Part shown: in pieces, positions 1 through 8,881 of the stretch
Position numbering within the stretch: the stretch's first letter is position 1
Layout: every line of letters starts with the position of its first letter
Assembly: GCF_025567125.1 (NCBI RefSeq)
Contig: NZ_JAOQJI010000019.1
Location: forward strand, 4,672 to 68,671
DNA length: 64,000 nt
Direction of reading: 5' to 3'
DNA from: Phocaeicola fibrisolvens
GTDB lineage: Bacteria > Bacteroidota > Bacteroidia > Bacteroidales > Bacteroidaceae
Translations under genes and position numbers: made by a program
The notes under the pieces: generated by a model
Databases searched by the model: none
Told to the model about the DNA's origin: nothing
What the model saw: the letters and a program-made list of their open reading frames with translations, nothing else

Positions 1-26
1 TACAATGCTGTATTAAATTTTAAAAA

Positions 27-1298
27 ATGAGAAAGCTAATTTTCAGTTTACTGACCGCTACTTTCTGTAGTGCCTCTTCTATTTTCGCACAGCAGACAGA
101 AAAGACCATTACTATACAAGCGGCCAACGGACAGGAGGATGTAATAGATTTGCCGGAAGGAATGATATCTACCACAGACAGTCTTTATCTTGACTGGATA
201 TCCAAACACTATATAAATCCGGCAGAAAATTGTACCATGAGTACCCAAAACCCGGAAGTCAGCGATTCCATTTATATGGACCGCTTGCAACGCATCCCTG
301 CCATTATTGAAATGCCTTACAACGACATTATTCGCAAATTTATCGACATGTATGCCACCCGGCTTCGACAAAAAGTGTCCTTTATGTTAAGTGCCAACAA
401 CCTCTACATGCCGATTTTTGAGGAAGCACTCGACTTATACGACCTTCCGTTGGAATTGAAATACCTCCCTGTCATTGAATCAGCACTCAATCCTACCGCT
501 ACATCTTCACAAGGGGCTGTGGGATTATGGCAATTTATGCTCCGCACAGGACAGGTATATGGACTAAAAGTCAACTCATTGGTAGACGAACGAAGAGATC
601 CGGTGAAATCCACACGAGCTGCAGCACGCTATCTGAAGGATTTGTATGACATTTATCATGACTGGAACCTGGTATTAGCAGCCTACAATTGCGGACCTGG
701 CACCATCAACAAAGCCATTCGCCGGGCTGGAGGAGAAACGGACTTCTGGAAAATCTACAATTATCTGCCCAAAGAAACAAGAGGGTATGTGCCGGCTTTT
801 GTCGCCGCCAATTATATCATGACATATTATTGCGAGCACTACATCAGTCCAATGGAAATGAACATGCCGGAAAGTACCGACACCGTTCATATCAACCGCC
901 CTCTGAATTTAAATCAAATAGCTGGAGTATGTAAAATTGACATCGACCAGTTGCGCGCCCTCAATCCGGAGTTCAAAAAAGACATTATCCCTGGAAATGA
1001 GAAACCGTATGCCCTGCGACTCCCAACTGATATGATGAGCTGTTTCATTGACCATGAAGATAGCATATACAACTACAAGCCAGAAATCTATCAGACTCGA
1101 AGAAGTACAGTAGTAGCTGTAAGCAACACCACTACTCAAAAACAGAGTAACAAAAAGGCAGTATACCACCGCATTCGAAATGGAGAAACATTGGGCAGTA
1201 TTGCCGCAAAATATGGAGTAAGTGTGAAACAGCTCCGGCGTCTGAACGGCATAAAGGGAAGCAATATCCGTGCCGGCAAATCACTGCGCATCCGATAA
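27..1298 (+). CDS. MltD-like membrane-bound lytic murein transglycosylase
   Basis: A periplasmic enzyme that cleaves the MurNAc-GlcNAc bonds of peptidoglycan without water. A signal peptide covers residues 1-21 (ending SIFAQ). An SLT/lysozyme-like domain spans roughly residues 110-260, with the catalytic Glu151 in the motif VIESALNP followed by GAVGLWQFM and the AAYNCGPG segment, all hallmarks of the MltD/Slt family. A single LysM peptidoglycan-binding module lies at about 380-423. The 423 aa length is usual for Bacteroidales MltD homologues with one LysM. The ATG follows an A-rich leader typical of this phylum. Its own promoter is upstream of the window. The next gene has its own promoter, so co-transcription is uncertain. 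Confidence 0.9.
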   Translation: MRKLIFSLLTATFCSASSIFAQQTEKTITIQAANGQEDVIDLPEGMISTTDSLYLDWISKHYINPAENCTMSTQNPEVSDSIYMDRLQRIPAIIEMPYNDIIRKFIDMYATRLRQKVSFMLSANNLYMPIFEEALDLYDLPLELKYLPVIESALNPTATSSQGAVGLWQFMLRTGQVYGLKVNSLVDERRDPVKSTRAAARYLKDLYDIYHDWNLVLAAYNCGPGTINKAIRRAGGETDFWKIYNYLPKETRGYVPAFVAANYIMTYYCEHYISPMEMNMPESTDTVHINRPLNLNQIAGVCKIDIDQLRALNPEFKKDIIPGNEKPYALRLPTDMMSCFIDHEDSIYNYKPEIYQTRRSTVVAVSNTTTQKQSNKKAVYHRIRNGETLGSIAAKYGVSVKQLRRLNGIKGSNIRAGKSLRIR

Positions 1299-1315
1299 GA
1301 AAAGTAACCGTTTGC

Positions 1316-1345
1316 TTGTTAGATTCGTATTTTTCCCTATTTTTG
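1316..1345 (+). promoter_or_regulatory. Bacteroidales promoter for the RelA/SpoT gene
   Basis: A -33 TTG at 1316-1318, a 19-bp spacer, then a -7 box TATTTTTG at 1338-1345. This fits the TTG / TAnnTTTG pattern of the primary sigma factor in this phylum. It sits about 30 bp before the start codon at 1375. Confidence 0.65.
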
Positions 1346-1374
1346 CATTATTGATTCAAAGAAGGGAGAGAATT

Positions 1375-3654
1375 ATGACTGAGGAGAAACTTACGCAGGA
1401 ACAGGCAGATGAAAAACTGATTGACGATGCATTCCAGGAACTTCTGGACCGATATCTAGAAAGCAAACACCGGAAAAAAGTTGAAATTATTACGAAAGCC
1501 TTTAATTTCGCCCGACAGGCGCACAAAGGAGTGCGCCGACGTTCGGGCGAACCTTATATCTTACATCCTATAGCCGTCGCACGCATTGCATGTGTGGAAA
1601 TAGGCTTGGGATCTACGTCCATCTGTTCGGCCTTACTTCACGACGTAGTAGAAGATACAGATTATACTGTAGAAGACATTGAAAATCTGTTCGGTCCTAA
1701 AATTGCCCAAATTGTAGACGGACTGACAAAAATCTCAGGAGGTATCTTCGGAGACCGAGCTTCGGCACAAGCAGAAAACTTCAAGAAACTGCTTCTCACG
1801 ATGAATGATGATATCCGAGTCATCCTCATCAAAATAGCCGACCGCCTGCACAACATGCGTACCCTTGGTTCCATGCTTCCCAGCAAACAATACAAAATTG
1901 CAGGAGAAACCCTTTATATCTATGCGCCATTAGCCAACCGTTTGGGACTCAACCGTATCAAGACAGAACTTGAAGATTTGAGTTTCAAATATGAACATCC
2001 TGAAGCCTACCAAAAAATAGAAGATAAATTAAAAGCCACACAAGCTGAAAGAGATAGTTTGTTTGAAGAGTTTACTGCTCCCATACGGGCACAACTCGAC
2101 AAAATGGGGCTTCCTTATCGAATTCTGGCACGTGTCAAATCACCTTATTCCATTTGGAATAAGATGCAGAACAAGCATATTACTTTCGAAGAAATCTATG
2201 ACATTCTAGCTGTAAGAATTATCTTTACACCTAAAAATGAAGAAGAAGAGCTAAATGATTGCTTCAATATTTATGTAGCTATTTCACGCATCTACAAACC
2301 TCATCCAGACCGTCTGCGCGACTGGGTCAGTCACCCGAAAGCCAATGGTTATCAAGCTCTTCATGTAACATTGATGAGTAATAAAGGACAATGGATTGAA
2401 GTACAGATTCGAAGTGAACGAATGAATGATGTGGCAGAACAGGGTTTTGCCGCTCATTGGAAATATAAAGAAGGCGGAGGTAGTGAAGACGAAGGAGAGC
2501 TCAGCAAATGGCTGAAAACAATCAAAGAAATCCTGGATGACCCACAACCGGATGCCATTGACTTTTTGGATACCATCAAACTTAACCTTTTTGCATCTGA
2601 AATATTTGTTTTCACTCCAAAAGGTGAAATCAAAACCATGCCTCAAAACGCCACGGCACTCGATTTTGCTTTTTCTATCCACACTTTCCTTGGGAGCCAT
2701 TGTATCGGAGCAAAGGTAAACCATAAACTGGTTCCACTAAGTCATAAATTGCAAAGTGGAGACCAAGTGGAAATTCTGACTTCCAAATCACAGAAAGTAC
2801 AGCCCTCATGGATAAATTTTGCGACTACAGCAAAAGCGAAAGCTAAAATACTTTCTATCCTGAAACGAGAACGAAAAGAAACACAGCAACAAGGGGAAGA
2901 CATGTTACATGATTTCTTCCAAAAGGAAGGCATTGAAGCCAATGATACAAATATTCAGAAATTATGCACACTTCACAAATTGAAAACACCTGAGGATTTA
3001 ATGTATCAGATTGGACAAAAGGTCTTCGTACTAGGTGATTTGGATAAAAACGAATTAAAAGAAAAGCCTACACCAACCAACTGGAAAAAATATATTGCTT
3101 TTGCCTTTGGAGGGAGTAAATCGAAGACACAATCCAATGAACAACCCAAGGAAAGCACGCCACAATTAAATATTGACAAAAAGAAAGTGGTGCGACTCAC
3201 TCCTGACGAAATTCAAAAGCACTATATCATCGCTGATTGTTGTAAACCGATACCAGGAGATGATGTGTTAGGCTATATTGATGACAACAACCGTATCATC
3301 ATTCACAAACGACAATGCCCAATTGCAGCCCAACTGAAAACCAGTTTTGGGAACAGATTACTTGCTGTACAATGGGAAACTGGAAAAGCCCTTAACTTCC
3401 CTGTTAATGTATATATAAAAGGTATTGATGGAATCGGAGTATTGAATCAGGTAACCCAGATTATCTCCCAGCAGTTAAATGTCAACATCCACAAGTTGAA
3501 CATCGAATCCAATGATGGAATTTTTGAAGGACGAATCCAGCTTTTCGTACACGATGTAGACGATGTAAATACGATTTGTGAAAACTTAAAGAAACTGGAA
3601 AGTATCAAAAAAGTAACTCGCATCGAAAGTTTTGATGACAAAATTACCGACTAA
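1375..3654 (+). CDS. RelA/SpoT bifunctional (p)ppGpp synthetase/hydrolase
   Basis: A cytosolic stringent-response enzyme that makes and degrades (p)ppGpp. I chose the ATG at 1375 because GAAGGGAGAG lies just before it and the promoter at 1316-1345 precedes it; an upstream in-frame start would overlap mltD. The 759 aa protein has an N-terminal HD hydrolase domain with HPIAVA and the metal-binding HDVVEDT. A synthetase domain follows (RVKSPYSIWNKM, then DRLRDW and NGYQALH). Next are a TGS domain around FVFTPKGE, a conserved-cysteine region (IADCCKPIPGD) and a C-terminal ACT domain. Both catalytic motifs look intact, so both activities are expected. It is followed by a strong hairpin terminator. 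Confidence 0.93.
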   Translation: MTEEKLTQEQADEKLIDDAFQELLDRYLESKHRKKVEIITKAFNFARQAHKGVRRRSGEPYILHPIAVARIACVEIGLGSTSICSALLHDVVEDTDYTVEDIENLFGPKIAQIVDGLTKISGGIFGDRASAQAENFKKLLLTMNDDIRVILIKIADRLHNMRTLGSMLPSKQYKIAGETLYIYAPLANRLGLNRIKTELEDLSFKYEHPEAYQKIEDKLKATQAERDSLFEEFTAPIRAQLDKMGLPYRILARVKSPYSIWNKMQNKHITFEEIYDILAVRIIFTPKNEEEELNDCFNIYVAISRIYKPHPDRLRDWVSHPKANGYQALHVTLMSNKGQWIEVQIRSERMNDVAEQGFAAHWKYKEGGGSEDEGELSKWLKTIKEILDDPQPDAIDFLDTIKLNLFASEIFVFTPKGEIKTMPQNATALDFAFSIHTFLGSHCIGAKVNHKLVPLSHKLQSGDQVEILTSKSQKVQPSWINFATTAKAKAKILSILKRERKETQQQGEDMLHDFFQKEGIEANDTNIQKLCTLHKLKTPEDLMYQIGQKVFVLGDLDKNELKEKPTPTNWKKYIAFAFGGSKSKTQSNEQPKESTPQLNIDKKKVVRLTPDEIQKHYIIADCCKPIPGDDVLGYIDDNNRIIIHKRQCPIAAQLKTSFGNRLLAVQWETGKALNFPVNVYIKGIDGIGVLNQVTQIISQQLNVNIHKLNIESNDGIFEGRIQLFVHDVDDVNTICENLKKLESIKKVTRIESFDDKITD

Positions 3655-3673
3655 AAAATATACGATTCACACA

Positions 3674-3708
3674 AAATTCGGCCGGGGAAAAGATTCTCGG
3701 CCGAATTT
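3674..3708. terminator. Bidirectional terminator between RelA/SpoT and the MerR gene
   Basis: The 11-bp perfect stem AAATTCGGCCG / CGGCCGAATTT with a 13-nt loop lies between two convergent genes. The AT-rich flanks could serve either direction. Confidence 0.75.
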
Positions 3709-3718
3709 ATTCTTGCCA

Positions 3719-4066
3719 TTACGTTAAATAGTCTAGTTCGTTACGCATGCTCACCAACTCTTCCCGGATACGTTTCAAACGCTCCACGACATTAGCTGTC
3801 TGCAAAGTTTCCTCCCGATTCTGCTTCAAACGCTGCTTAGCCCCAGCCAATGTCATCCCTTTTTCTTTCACTAAATGATATACCAAACGGATATTCTCTA
3901 TATCTTCTTTACGATATTGACGAATGTTACCACCTGCCTTTTTAGGAGAAATCATGGGAAATTCCTTTTCCCAATACCTCAACAACGATTCATTCACGCC
4001 AAACATCCGAGCCACTTCACTAATGGAATAATACAATTTCAATTCTTTTTCTGCCTTTAAAGCCAT
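3719..4066 (-). CDS. MerR-family transcriptional regulator
   Basis: A small DNA-binding protein (115 aa). Residues 12-75 form a MerR winged helix-turn-helix, recognisable in YYSISEVARMFGVNESLLRYWEKEF and the GGNIRQYRKEDI wing. A coiled-coil tail (VVERLKRIREELVSMRNEL) probably mediates dimerisation. There is no effector-binding domain or metal-binding cysteine cluster, so its signal is unknown. It lies 16 bp downstream of the M23 peptidase on the same strand and is likely the second gene of that operon. This peptidase-MerR pairing suggests a cell-envelope role, but that is inference only. Confidence 0.85.
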   Translation of the reverse strand: MALKAEKELKLYYSISEVARMFGVNESLLRYWEKEFPMISPKKAGGNIRQYRKEDIENIRLVYHLVKEKGMTLAGAKQRLKQNREETLQTANVVERLKRIREELVSMRNELDYLT

Positions 4067-4082
4067 ACAAAATCTCCTTTTT

Positions 4083-5048
4083 TTAATCGAATACTCTACC
4101 GTGATTGGCAGCTATCTCAATCATCTTTTCATAATCGTCTGCGTTTAAATCCATGAAGTAATAGTTCACAGGATTCACAATCTTTCCTTTTACACGTACT
4201 TCATAGTGCAAATGTGGCCCTGTACTTTTCCCGGTAGAACCCACTTCCCCGATAACTTCTCCACGGGTCACATTCTGGCCTACCCGTACCTTAATGGCAT
4301 TCAAATGTGCATAACGAGTCACATACCCAAAACCATGGTCTATAATAATACAATTCCCATAGAGTCCGTCCCATCCAGCTTGCTTCACTCGACCATCTCC
4401 CGTAGCATATACCGGTGTTCCGATATTTGCCGAAAAATCCATTCCTGCATGGAATTTCACAGTCTTATAAATGGGGTCTATACGCATGCCATACCCCGAG
4501 GCAGTCTGCTTTAAATTTTTATTCGACACCGGCTGTATAGCAGGGATGCAAGCAAGCATCTTATCGTGCTGCTTGCAAAGCGCTACGACTTCATCAAAAG
4601 ATTTAGACTGCGCATAAATTTTTTGCTCCAAACCGTCCATTTTCTGTAAGGTATGAATTACCAGACGGCTGTTCGCCATATCCATCAACTCATTGTAACG
4701 CGCACTGCTGGCTTTCCCAGATCGCTGTTCATCGGGCAACGGATCAGCCTGCATCATCACCCGATAGATATTGTCATCACGTTGTTGCAAACGCAGCATC
4801 ACCCCTTCAGCCTCATCCAAACGAGAAGATAAAATGGCATATTGCGACAACAACCGTGAATTCTCTGTACGAAGATCCTTTTCTGAAGGTGAACCAAAAA
4901 TCCATATTAACAAAATAAAACTTCCGGCACCCAGCCCCATACCTACAAACAACTGTCTGAGATAACTCAATGCCCGCTGTCGCATGGTAGGATAAATACG
5001 GTCGTAAGTACGTGTTTTCGGATTATAAACATAATAGACTTTACGCAT
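4083..5048 (-). CDS. M23-family peptidase (LytM-type) with an N-terminal membrane anchor
   Basis: A 321 aa protein anchored in the inner membrane by one segment near residues 34-50 (GAGSFILLIWIF), followed by a short coiled coil. The C-terminal M23 domain has the zinc ligands in KFHAGMDFS and the GPHLHYEV motif, so it is probably catalytically active on peptidoglycan cross-links. Basic residues before the membrane segment support an N-in orientation. It is the first gene of a two-gene unit with the MerR regulator and is divergent from alaS. An activator-type role as in EnvC cannot be excluded, but the conserved metal ligands argue for an enzyme. Confidence 0.88.
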   Translation of the reverse strand: MRKVYYVYNPKTRTYDRIYPTMRQRALSYLRQLFVGMGLGAGSFILLIWIFGSPSEKDLRTENSRLLSQYAILSSRLDEAEGVMLRLQQRDDNIYRVMMQADPLPDEQRSGKASSARYNELMDMANSRLVIHTLQKMDGLEQKIYAQSKSFDEVVALCKQHDKMLACIPAIQPVSNKNLKQTASGYGMRIDPIYKTVKFHAGMDFSANIGTPVYATGDGRVKQAGWDGLYGNCIIIDHGFGYVTRYAHLNAIKVRVGQNVTRGEVIGEVGSTGKSTGPHLHYEVRVKGKIVNPVNYYFMDLNADDYEKMIEIAANHGRVFD

Positions 5049-5129
5049 GTGGTTCGATTTTGGAAAAATTTAAGCAACAAAACATCAAGTTTTTGCACCA
5101 AACATACAGACAAAAATAATAAAAGCGAT

Positions 5130-5137
5130 TATCTTTG
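5130..5137 (+). promoter_or_regulatory. -7 box of the alaS promoter
   Basis: TATCTTTG matches the TAnnTTTG consensus and is 44 bp before the alaS start. I do not see a good -33 TTG at the right spacing. Confidence 0.5.
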
Positions 5138-5181
5138 CAAATCAATTTTGAGAATATTAACTACAAGACAATATAACGACT

Positions 5182-7800
5182 ATGTTGACAGCAAATGAAA
5201 TCCGCGACTCATTCGTCAAGTTCTTTGAGTCAAAAGGACATCAGATTGTGCCTTCTGCACCAATGGTCATCAAAGACGACCCGACCCTGATGTTTACCAA
5301 CGCCGGTATGAACCAATTCAAGGATATCATACTTGGAAACCATCCTGCTAAATACAAACGTGTAACCGACTCACAAAAATGTTTGCGTGTGAGCGGAAAA
5401 CATAATGACCTGGAAGAGGTAGGTCACGATACGTACCACCATACCATGTTTGAGATGTTGGGTAACTGGTCATTTGGCGACTACTTCAAGAAAGAAGTGA
5501 TTGGTTGGGCTTACGAATACCTGGTAGAGGTACTGAAGCTGGACCCAAAAGACTTGTATGTTACTGTCTTTGAAGGAAGTCCGGAAGAAGGCCTGGCTCG
5601 TGACGATGAAGCTGCCGGTTACTGGGCACAGTATTTCCCTGCAGACCATATCATCAATGGAAACAAGCACGACAACTTCTGGGAAATGGGTGATACAGGT
5701 CCTTGTGGTCCGTGCTCTGAAATTCATATCGACTCTCGTTCAGCCGAAGAAAAAGCAGCCGTTCCGGGACGCGAACTGGTAAACAAAGACCATCCTCAGG
5801 TAATTGAAATCTGGAACCTTGTGTTCATGCAATACAACCGCAAAGCCGACGGAACATTGGAACCGCTTCCTGCAAAGGTTATCGATACCGGAATGGGATT
5901 CGAACGTTTGGTACGTACCCTGCAAGGAAAGACTTCCAACTACGATACAGACGTATTCCAGCCTATCATCAAAGTGATTGGCGATTTGTCTGGCAAGAAA
6001 TATGGTGATGACCCGAAAGTGGATGTAGCCATGCGTGTGGTAGCCGACCATATTCGTACCATCGCCTTTTCTATCACCGACGGACAGCTGCCATCGAATG
6101 CCAAGGCTGGTTATGTAATCCGTCGTATCCTGCGCCGTGCCGTACGTTATGCCTATACTTTCCTGGGGCAGAAACAAGCTTTCATGTACAAACTGGTTCC
6201 GGTACTGGTTGAAAATATGGGAGGTGCTTATCCTGAACTGAAAGCCCAGCAGCCGCTGATTGAGAAAGTGATGAAGGAAGAAGAAGAATCTTTCCTCCGC
6301 ACACTGGAAACAGGTATCCGCCTGCTCGATAAGACGATGAACGAAACAAAAGCTGCCGGAAAAACTGAAATCAGTGGAGTAGATGCCTTTACATTATATG
6401 ATACCTTCGGATTCCCGTTCGACTTGACTGAACTGATTCTTCGTGAAAATGGTCTGACTGCCGACGTGAAAGGTTTCGAAGCAGAAATGCAAAAACAGAA
6501 ACAGCGTGCTCGTAATGCCGCTGCCGTAGAAACCGGTGACTGGGTAACCCTGAAAGAAGGTGAAACCAAATTTGTAGGCTACGATTACACGGAATACGAA
6601 ACCAGCATCTTGCGTTACCGCCAAATCAAACAGAAAAACCAGACACTCTACCAGATTGTTTTAAGCGAAACCCCGTTCTATGCAGAAAGCGGTGGTCAGG
6701 TAGGTGATACCGGTGTACTGGTCAGCGAATTCGAAACCATCGACATCATTGATACCAAGAAGGAAAACAATCTTCCAATCCATATCGCCAAGAAATTGCC
6801 GGAACATCTGGATGCACCGATGATGGCTTGTGTGGATACCGACAAACGTGCCGCTTGTGCCGCCAACCACTCTTGTACGCACTTGCTGGATGAAGCCCTC
6901 CGCCAGGTGCTGGGTACCCACGTAGAACAGAAAGGTTCTTTGGTTACTCCAGACTCTCTGCGTTTCGACTTCTCTCACTTCCAGAAAGTGACTCCGGAAC
7001 AGCTGCGTGAAGTGGAACACCTGGTAAATGCCAAGATTCGCGCAGACATTCCTTTGACAGAATACCGTAACTTGCCGATTGAAAAAGCCAAGGAACTGGG
7101 TGCCATTGCCCTGTTCGGTGAAAAATACGGAGACGAAGTGCGTGTCGTACAGTTCGGTTCCTCTATCGAGTTCTGTGGAGGTACACACGTATCTGCTACC
7201 GGAAAGATTGGTATGGTAAAAATCCTGTCTGAAAGCTCTGTAGCTGCAGGCGTACGCCGTATCGAAGCCGTAACCGGTGCCAAGGTAGAAGAAATGTTCG
7301 ATACCGTACAGGATACCATCAACGACCTGAAAGCCTTGTTCAACAACGCTCCGGACCTGAAAGCTGCCATTACCAAGTACATCGATGAGAATGCCGGCCT
7401 GAAGAAACAGATGGAAGAATTCATGAAAGAGAAAGAGGCCTCTGTAAAGAACAAGCTGATTGAAAACGCCAAGGAAATCAACGGTGTAAAAGTGATTAAA
7501 GCCGTACTTCCGATGCCAGCCGATGCAGTGAAGAACATCGCCTTCCAATTGAAAGGACAGTTCACAGAAAACCTGTTTGTGGTAATCGGCAGTGTATTCG
7601 AAAACAAACCGTTGCTGACTGTCACCATGAGCGATGACCAGGTGAAAGCCGGATTGAATGCAGGACAATTGGTTCGCGAAGCTGCCAAACTGATTCAAGG
7701 TGGTGGCGGTGGACAGCCTCACTTCGCTACAGCCGGAGGAAAAAATCCTGACGGATTAAATGCTGCTGTAGATAAAGTCATTGAACTAGCTGGATTCTAA
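5182..7800 (+). CDS. alaS: Alanyl-tRNA synthetase
   Basis: Charges tRNA-Ala with alanine in the cytosol. The 872 aa length is standard for bacterial AlaRS. The class II catalytic core occupies the N-terminal half (MFTNAGMNQF, WEMGDTGPCGPCSEIH). The editing domain carries the HSCTHLL zinc-site motif together with FCGGTHV. The C-terminal C-Ala domain ends with a glycine-rich stretch (GGGGGQPHFATAGG). Codon use is that of a highly expressed gene. It stands alone, divergent from the M23 peptidase, and is followed by a strong rho-independent terminator. Confidence 0.97.
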   Translation: MLTANEIRDSFVKFFESKGHQIVPSAPMVIKDDPTLMFTNAGMNQFKDIILGNHPAKYKRVTDSQKCLRVSGKHNDLEEVGHDTYHHTMFEMLGNWSFGDYFKKEVIGWAYEYLVEVLKLDPKDLYVTVFEGSPEEGLARDDEAAGYWAQYFPADHIINGNKHDNFWEMGDTGPCGPCSEIHIDSRSAEEKAAVPGRELVNKDHPQVIEIWNLVFMQYNRKADGTLEPLPAKVIDTGMGFERLVRTLQGKTSNYDTDVFQPIIKVIGDLSGKKYGDDPKVDVAMRVVADHIRTIAFSITDGQLPSNAKAGYVIRRILRRAVRYAYTFLGQKQAFMYKLVPVLVENMGGAYPELKAQQPLIEKVMKEEEESFLRTLETGIRLLDKTMNETKAAGKTEISGVDAFTLYDTFGFPFDLTELILRENGLTADVKGFEAEMQKQKQRARNAAAVETGDWVTLKEGETKFVGYDYTEYETSILRYRQIKQKNQTLYQIVLSETPFYAESGGQVGDTGVLVSEFETIDIIDTKKENNLPIHIAKKLPEHLDAPMMACVDTDKRAACAANHSCTHLLDEALRQVLGTHVEQKGSLVTPDSLRFDFSHFQKVTPEQLREVEHLVNAKIRADIPLTEYRNLPIEKAKELGAIALFGEKYGDEVRVVQFGSSIEFCGGTHVSATGKIGMVKILSESSVAAGVRRIEAVTGAKVEEMFDTVQDTINDLKALFNNAPDLKAAITKYIDENAGLKKQMEEFMKEKEASVKNKLIENAKEINGVKVIKAVLPMPADAVKNIAFQLKGQFTENLFVVIGSVFENKPLLTVTMSDDQVKAGLNAGQLVREAAKLIQGGGGGQPHFATAGGKNPDGLNAAVDKVIELAGF

Positions 7801-7835
7801 TTTAAATTAAATCCTCTACACAAAAGACACTTTTC

Positions 7836-7880
7836 ATCTCCCCTTATTCGCAATAAAGCATATAAGGGGAGATTCTTTTT
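7836..7880 (+). terminator. Rho-independent terminator of alaS
   Basis: The 12-bp perfect stem ATCTCCCCTTAT / ATAAGGGGAGAT is followed by a T-rich run, 36 bp after the alaS stop codon. Confidence 0.88.
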
Positions 7881-8332
7881 ATAGAAAGTTCATATTCGAT
7901 CAGAAACAGATAATCTTTATTTGTTCATTTTTAAATTCTACACCACAAACCTTAAAGGATCAATACCTCAATATTCTCAAATTATTATCCTATATCCCTT
8001 TTCCATACCTCTTCTTTTAAATATTTCTCAAAGGTTAAAGAGATAACTTACGTAATATAAAATTCTTGTCAGATACTTTTAGACAACTCTTATTGGTGAA
8101 AAGTGACGAAATATAGTTTTATTGGAATCTACAAATAACCATGTAATTTCAGAGTATAATTATCACATCAATGCCCTCATTGCATTTCTTGTGGTCAACT
8201 TAAAATATCCTTTCCTCCACTGAAGTTTCAAAAATAAAGATGAAATCAATTTTTAACAAGGAAGTAACAACAAAGGCGAGAAAACTCTTCTCTTATATAT
8301 CTATGTGTATATCCCTATTTGTTCGCTCTCAT
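7881..8332. other. AT-rich intergenic stretch without recognisable content
   Basis: About 450 bp between the alaS terminator and the tmRNA terminator. I see no open frame with a recognisable product, no tRNA-like fold and no clear repeat. It may be decayed sequence or simply a long spacer. Confidence 0.4.
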
Positions 8333-8372
8333 AAAAAATGGAGAGCGTCCCATATTATTCTGAGACGCCCTC
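8333..8372 (-). terminator. Rho-independent terminator of ssrA
   Basis: Read on the minus strand, the stem GAGGGCGUC / GACGCUCUC (one G-U pair) is followed by a run of six T. It lies 16 nt past the mature 3' end of tmRNA. Confidence 0.75.
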
Positions 8373-8387
8373 TTCAAATTCTTTCCG

Positions 8388-8781
8388 TGGACCTGGAGGG
8401 AGTCGAACCCTCGTCCAAACAAGGAAGCCATATGCTTTCTACATGCTTATCTCTGCCTTCGGTTTTCGTGCACAAGCAAGACCAGAGCCACCCACTTATG
8501 CCTTAGTTCCTAAAATTTCATTTCAGCCGCGGAACAAGACTGAAACTATTCCCGAATTTGCTGCACCGCTAAACCAAACGCTTCGGAACAAGAGCTTTTG
8601 AGCGATGTCTCGTTTCCATCACTGTGACGGAAATAAAGCTAATCTACTATACTTCGATTAAGCAGCGAGAGCATAATTTTCGTTGCCAGATAATTGTTCA
8701 GTAACTGAGATTATAGTGCAAATCACTGACGCACTGCATGCTTACATACCACATCTCTCGCTGTCAAAACCAAACAAGCCC
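8388..8781 (-). ncRNA. ssrA: tmRNA (transfer-messenger RNA)
   Basis: Rescues stalled ribosomes and tags the unfinished peptide, working with SmpB. The 3' tRNA-like part has a T arm with stem GAGGG/CCCTC and loop TTCGACT, and an acceptor strand CAGGTCC that pairs with the 5' end GGGCTTG through two wobble pairs. The discriminator A is at 8388 and CCA is not encoded. The tag reading frame, at 8661-8687 on the minus strand, encodes GNENYALAA followed by TAA. The ENYALAA ending is typical of Bacteroidales. The 394-nt length is normal. A promoter and a terminator flank it. Confidence 0.95.
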
Positions 8782-8803
8782 AAGATTAGTATTAAACTGA
8801 CTA

Positions 8804-8834
8804 CAAAGATAACAAATCTTCCCCTATCTACAAA
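8804..8834 (-). promoter_or_regulatory. ssrA promoter overlapping the upstream terminator
   Basis: On the minus strand, the -7 box TATCTTTG is at 8804-8811 and a -33 TTTG at 8831-8834, with a 19-bp spacer. Transcription would start near 8797, just before the tmRNA 5' end. The -33 element lies inside the T-run of the preceding gene's terminator. Confidence 0.7.
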
Positions 8835-8859
8835 AAAAGAGGTGCAAATTTGCACCTCT
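8831..8859 (-). terminator. Terminator of the AICAR transformylase gene
   Basis: A 22-bp perfect palindrome at 8838-8859 (half-site AGAGGTGCAAA) is followed on the minus strand by seven T, 23 bp after the stop codon. Confidence 0.85.
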
Positions 8860-8881
8860 CCTCTTTTTCTTTCGCCTTATA

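Noticed and set aside
6661..7722. Long open frame on the minus strand inside alaS
   Set aside because: It is an antisense frame produced by the biased codon use of alaS; the protein has no domain-like features.
8240..8601. Two overlapping plus-strand frames in the tmRNA region
   Set aside because: They are antisense to ssrA and its terminator, and the translated sequence has no protein character.
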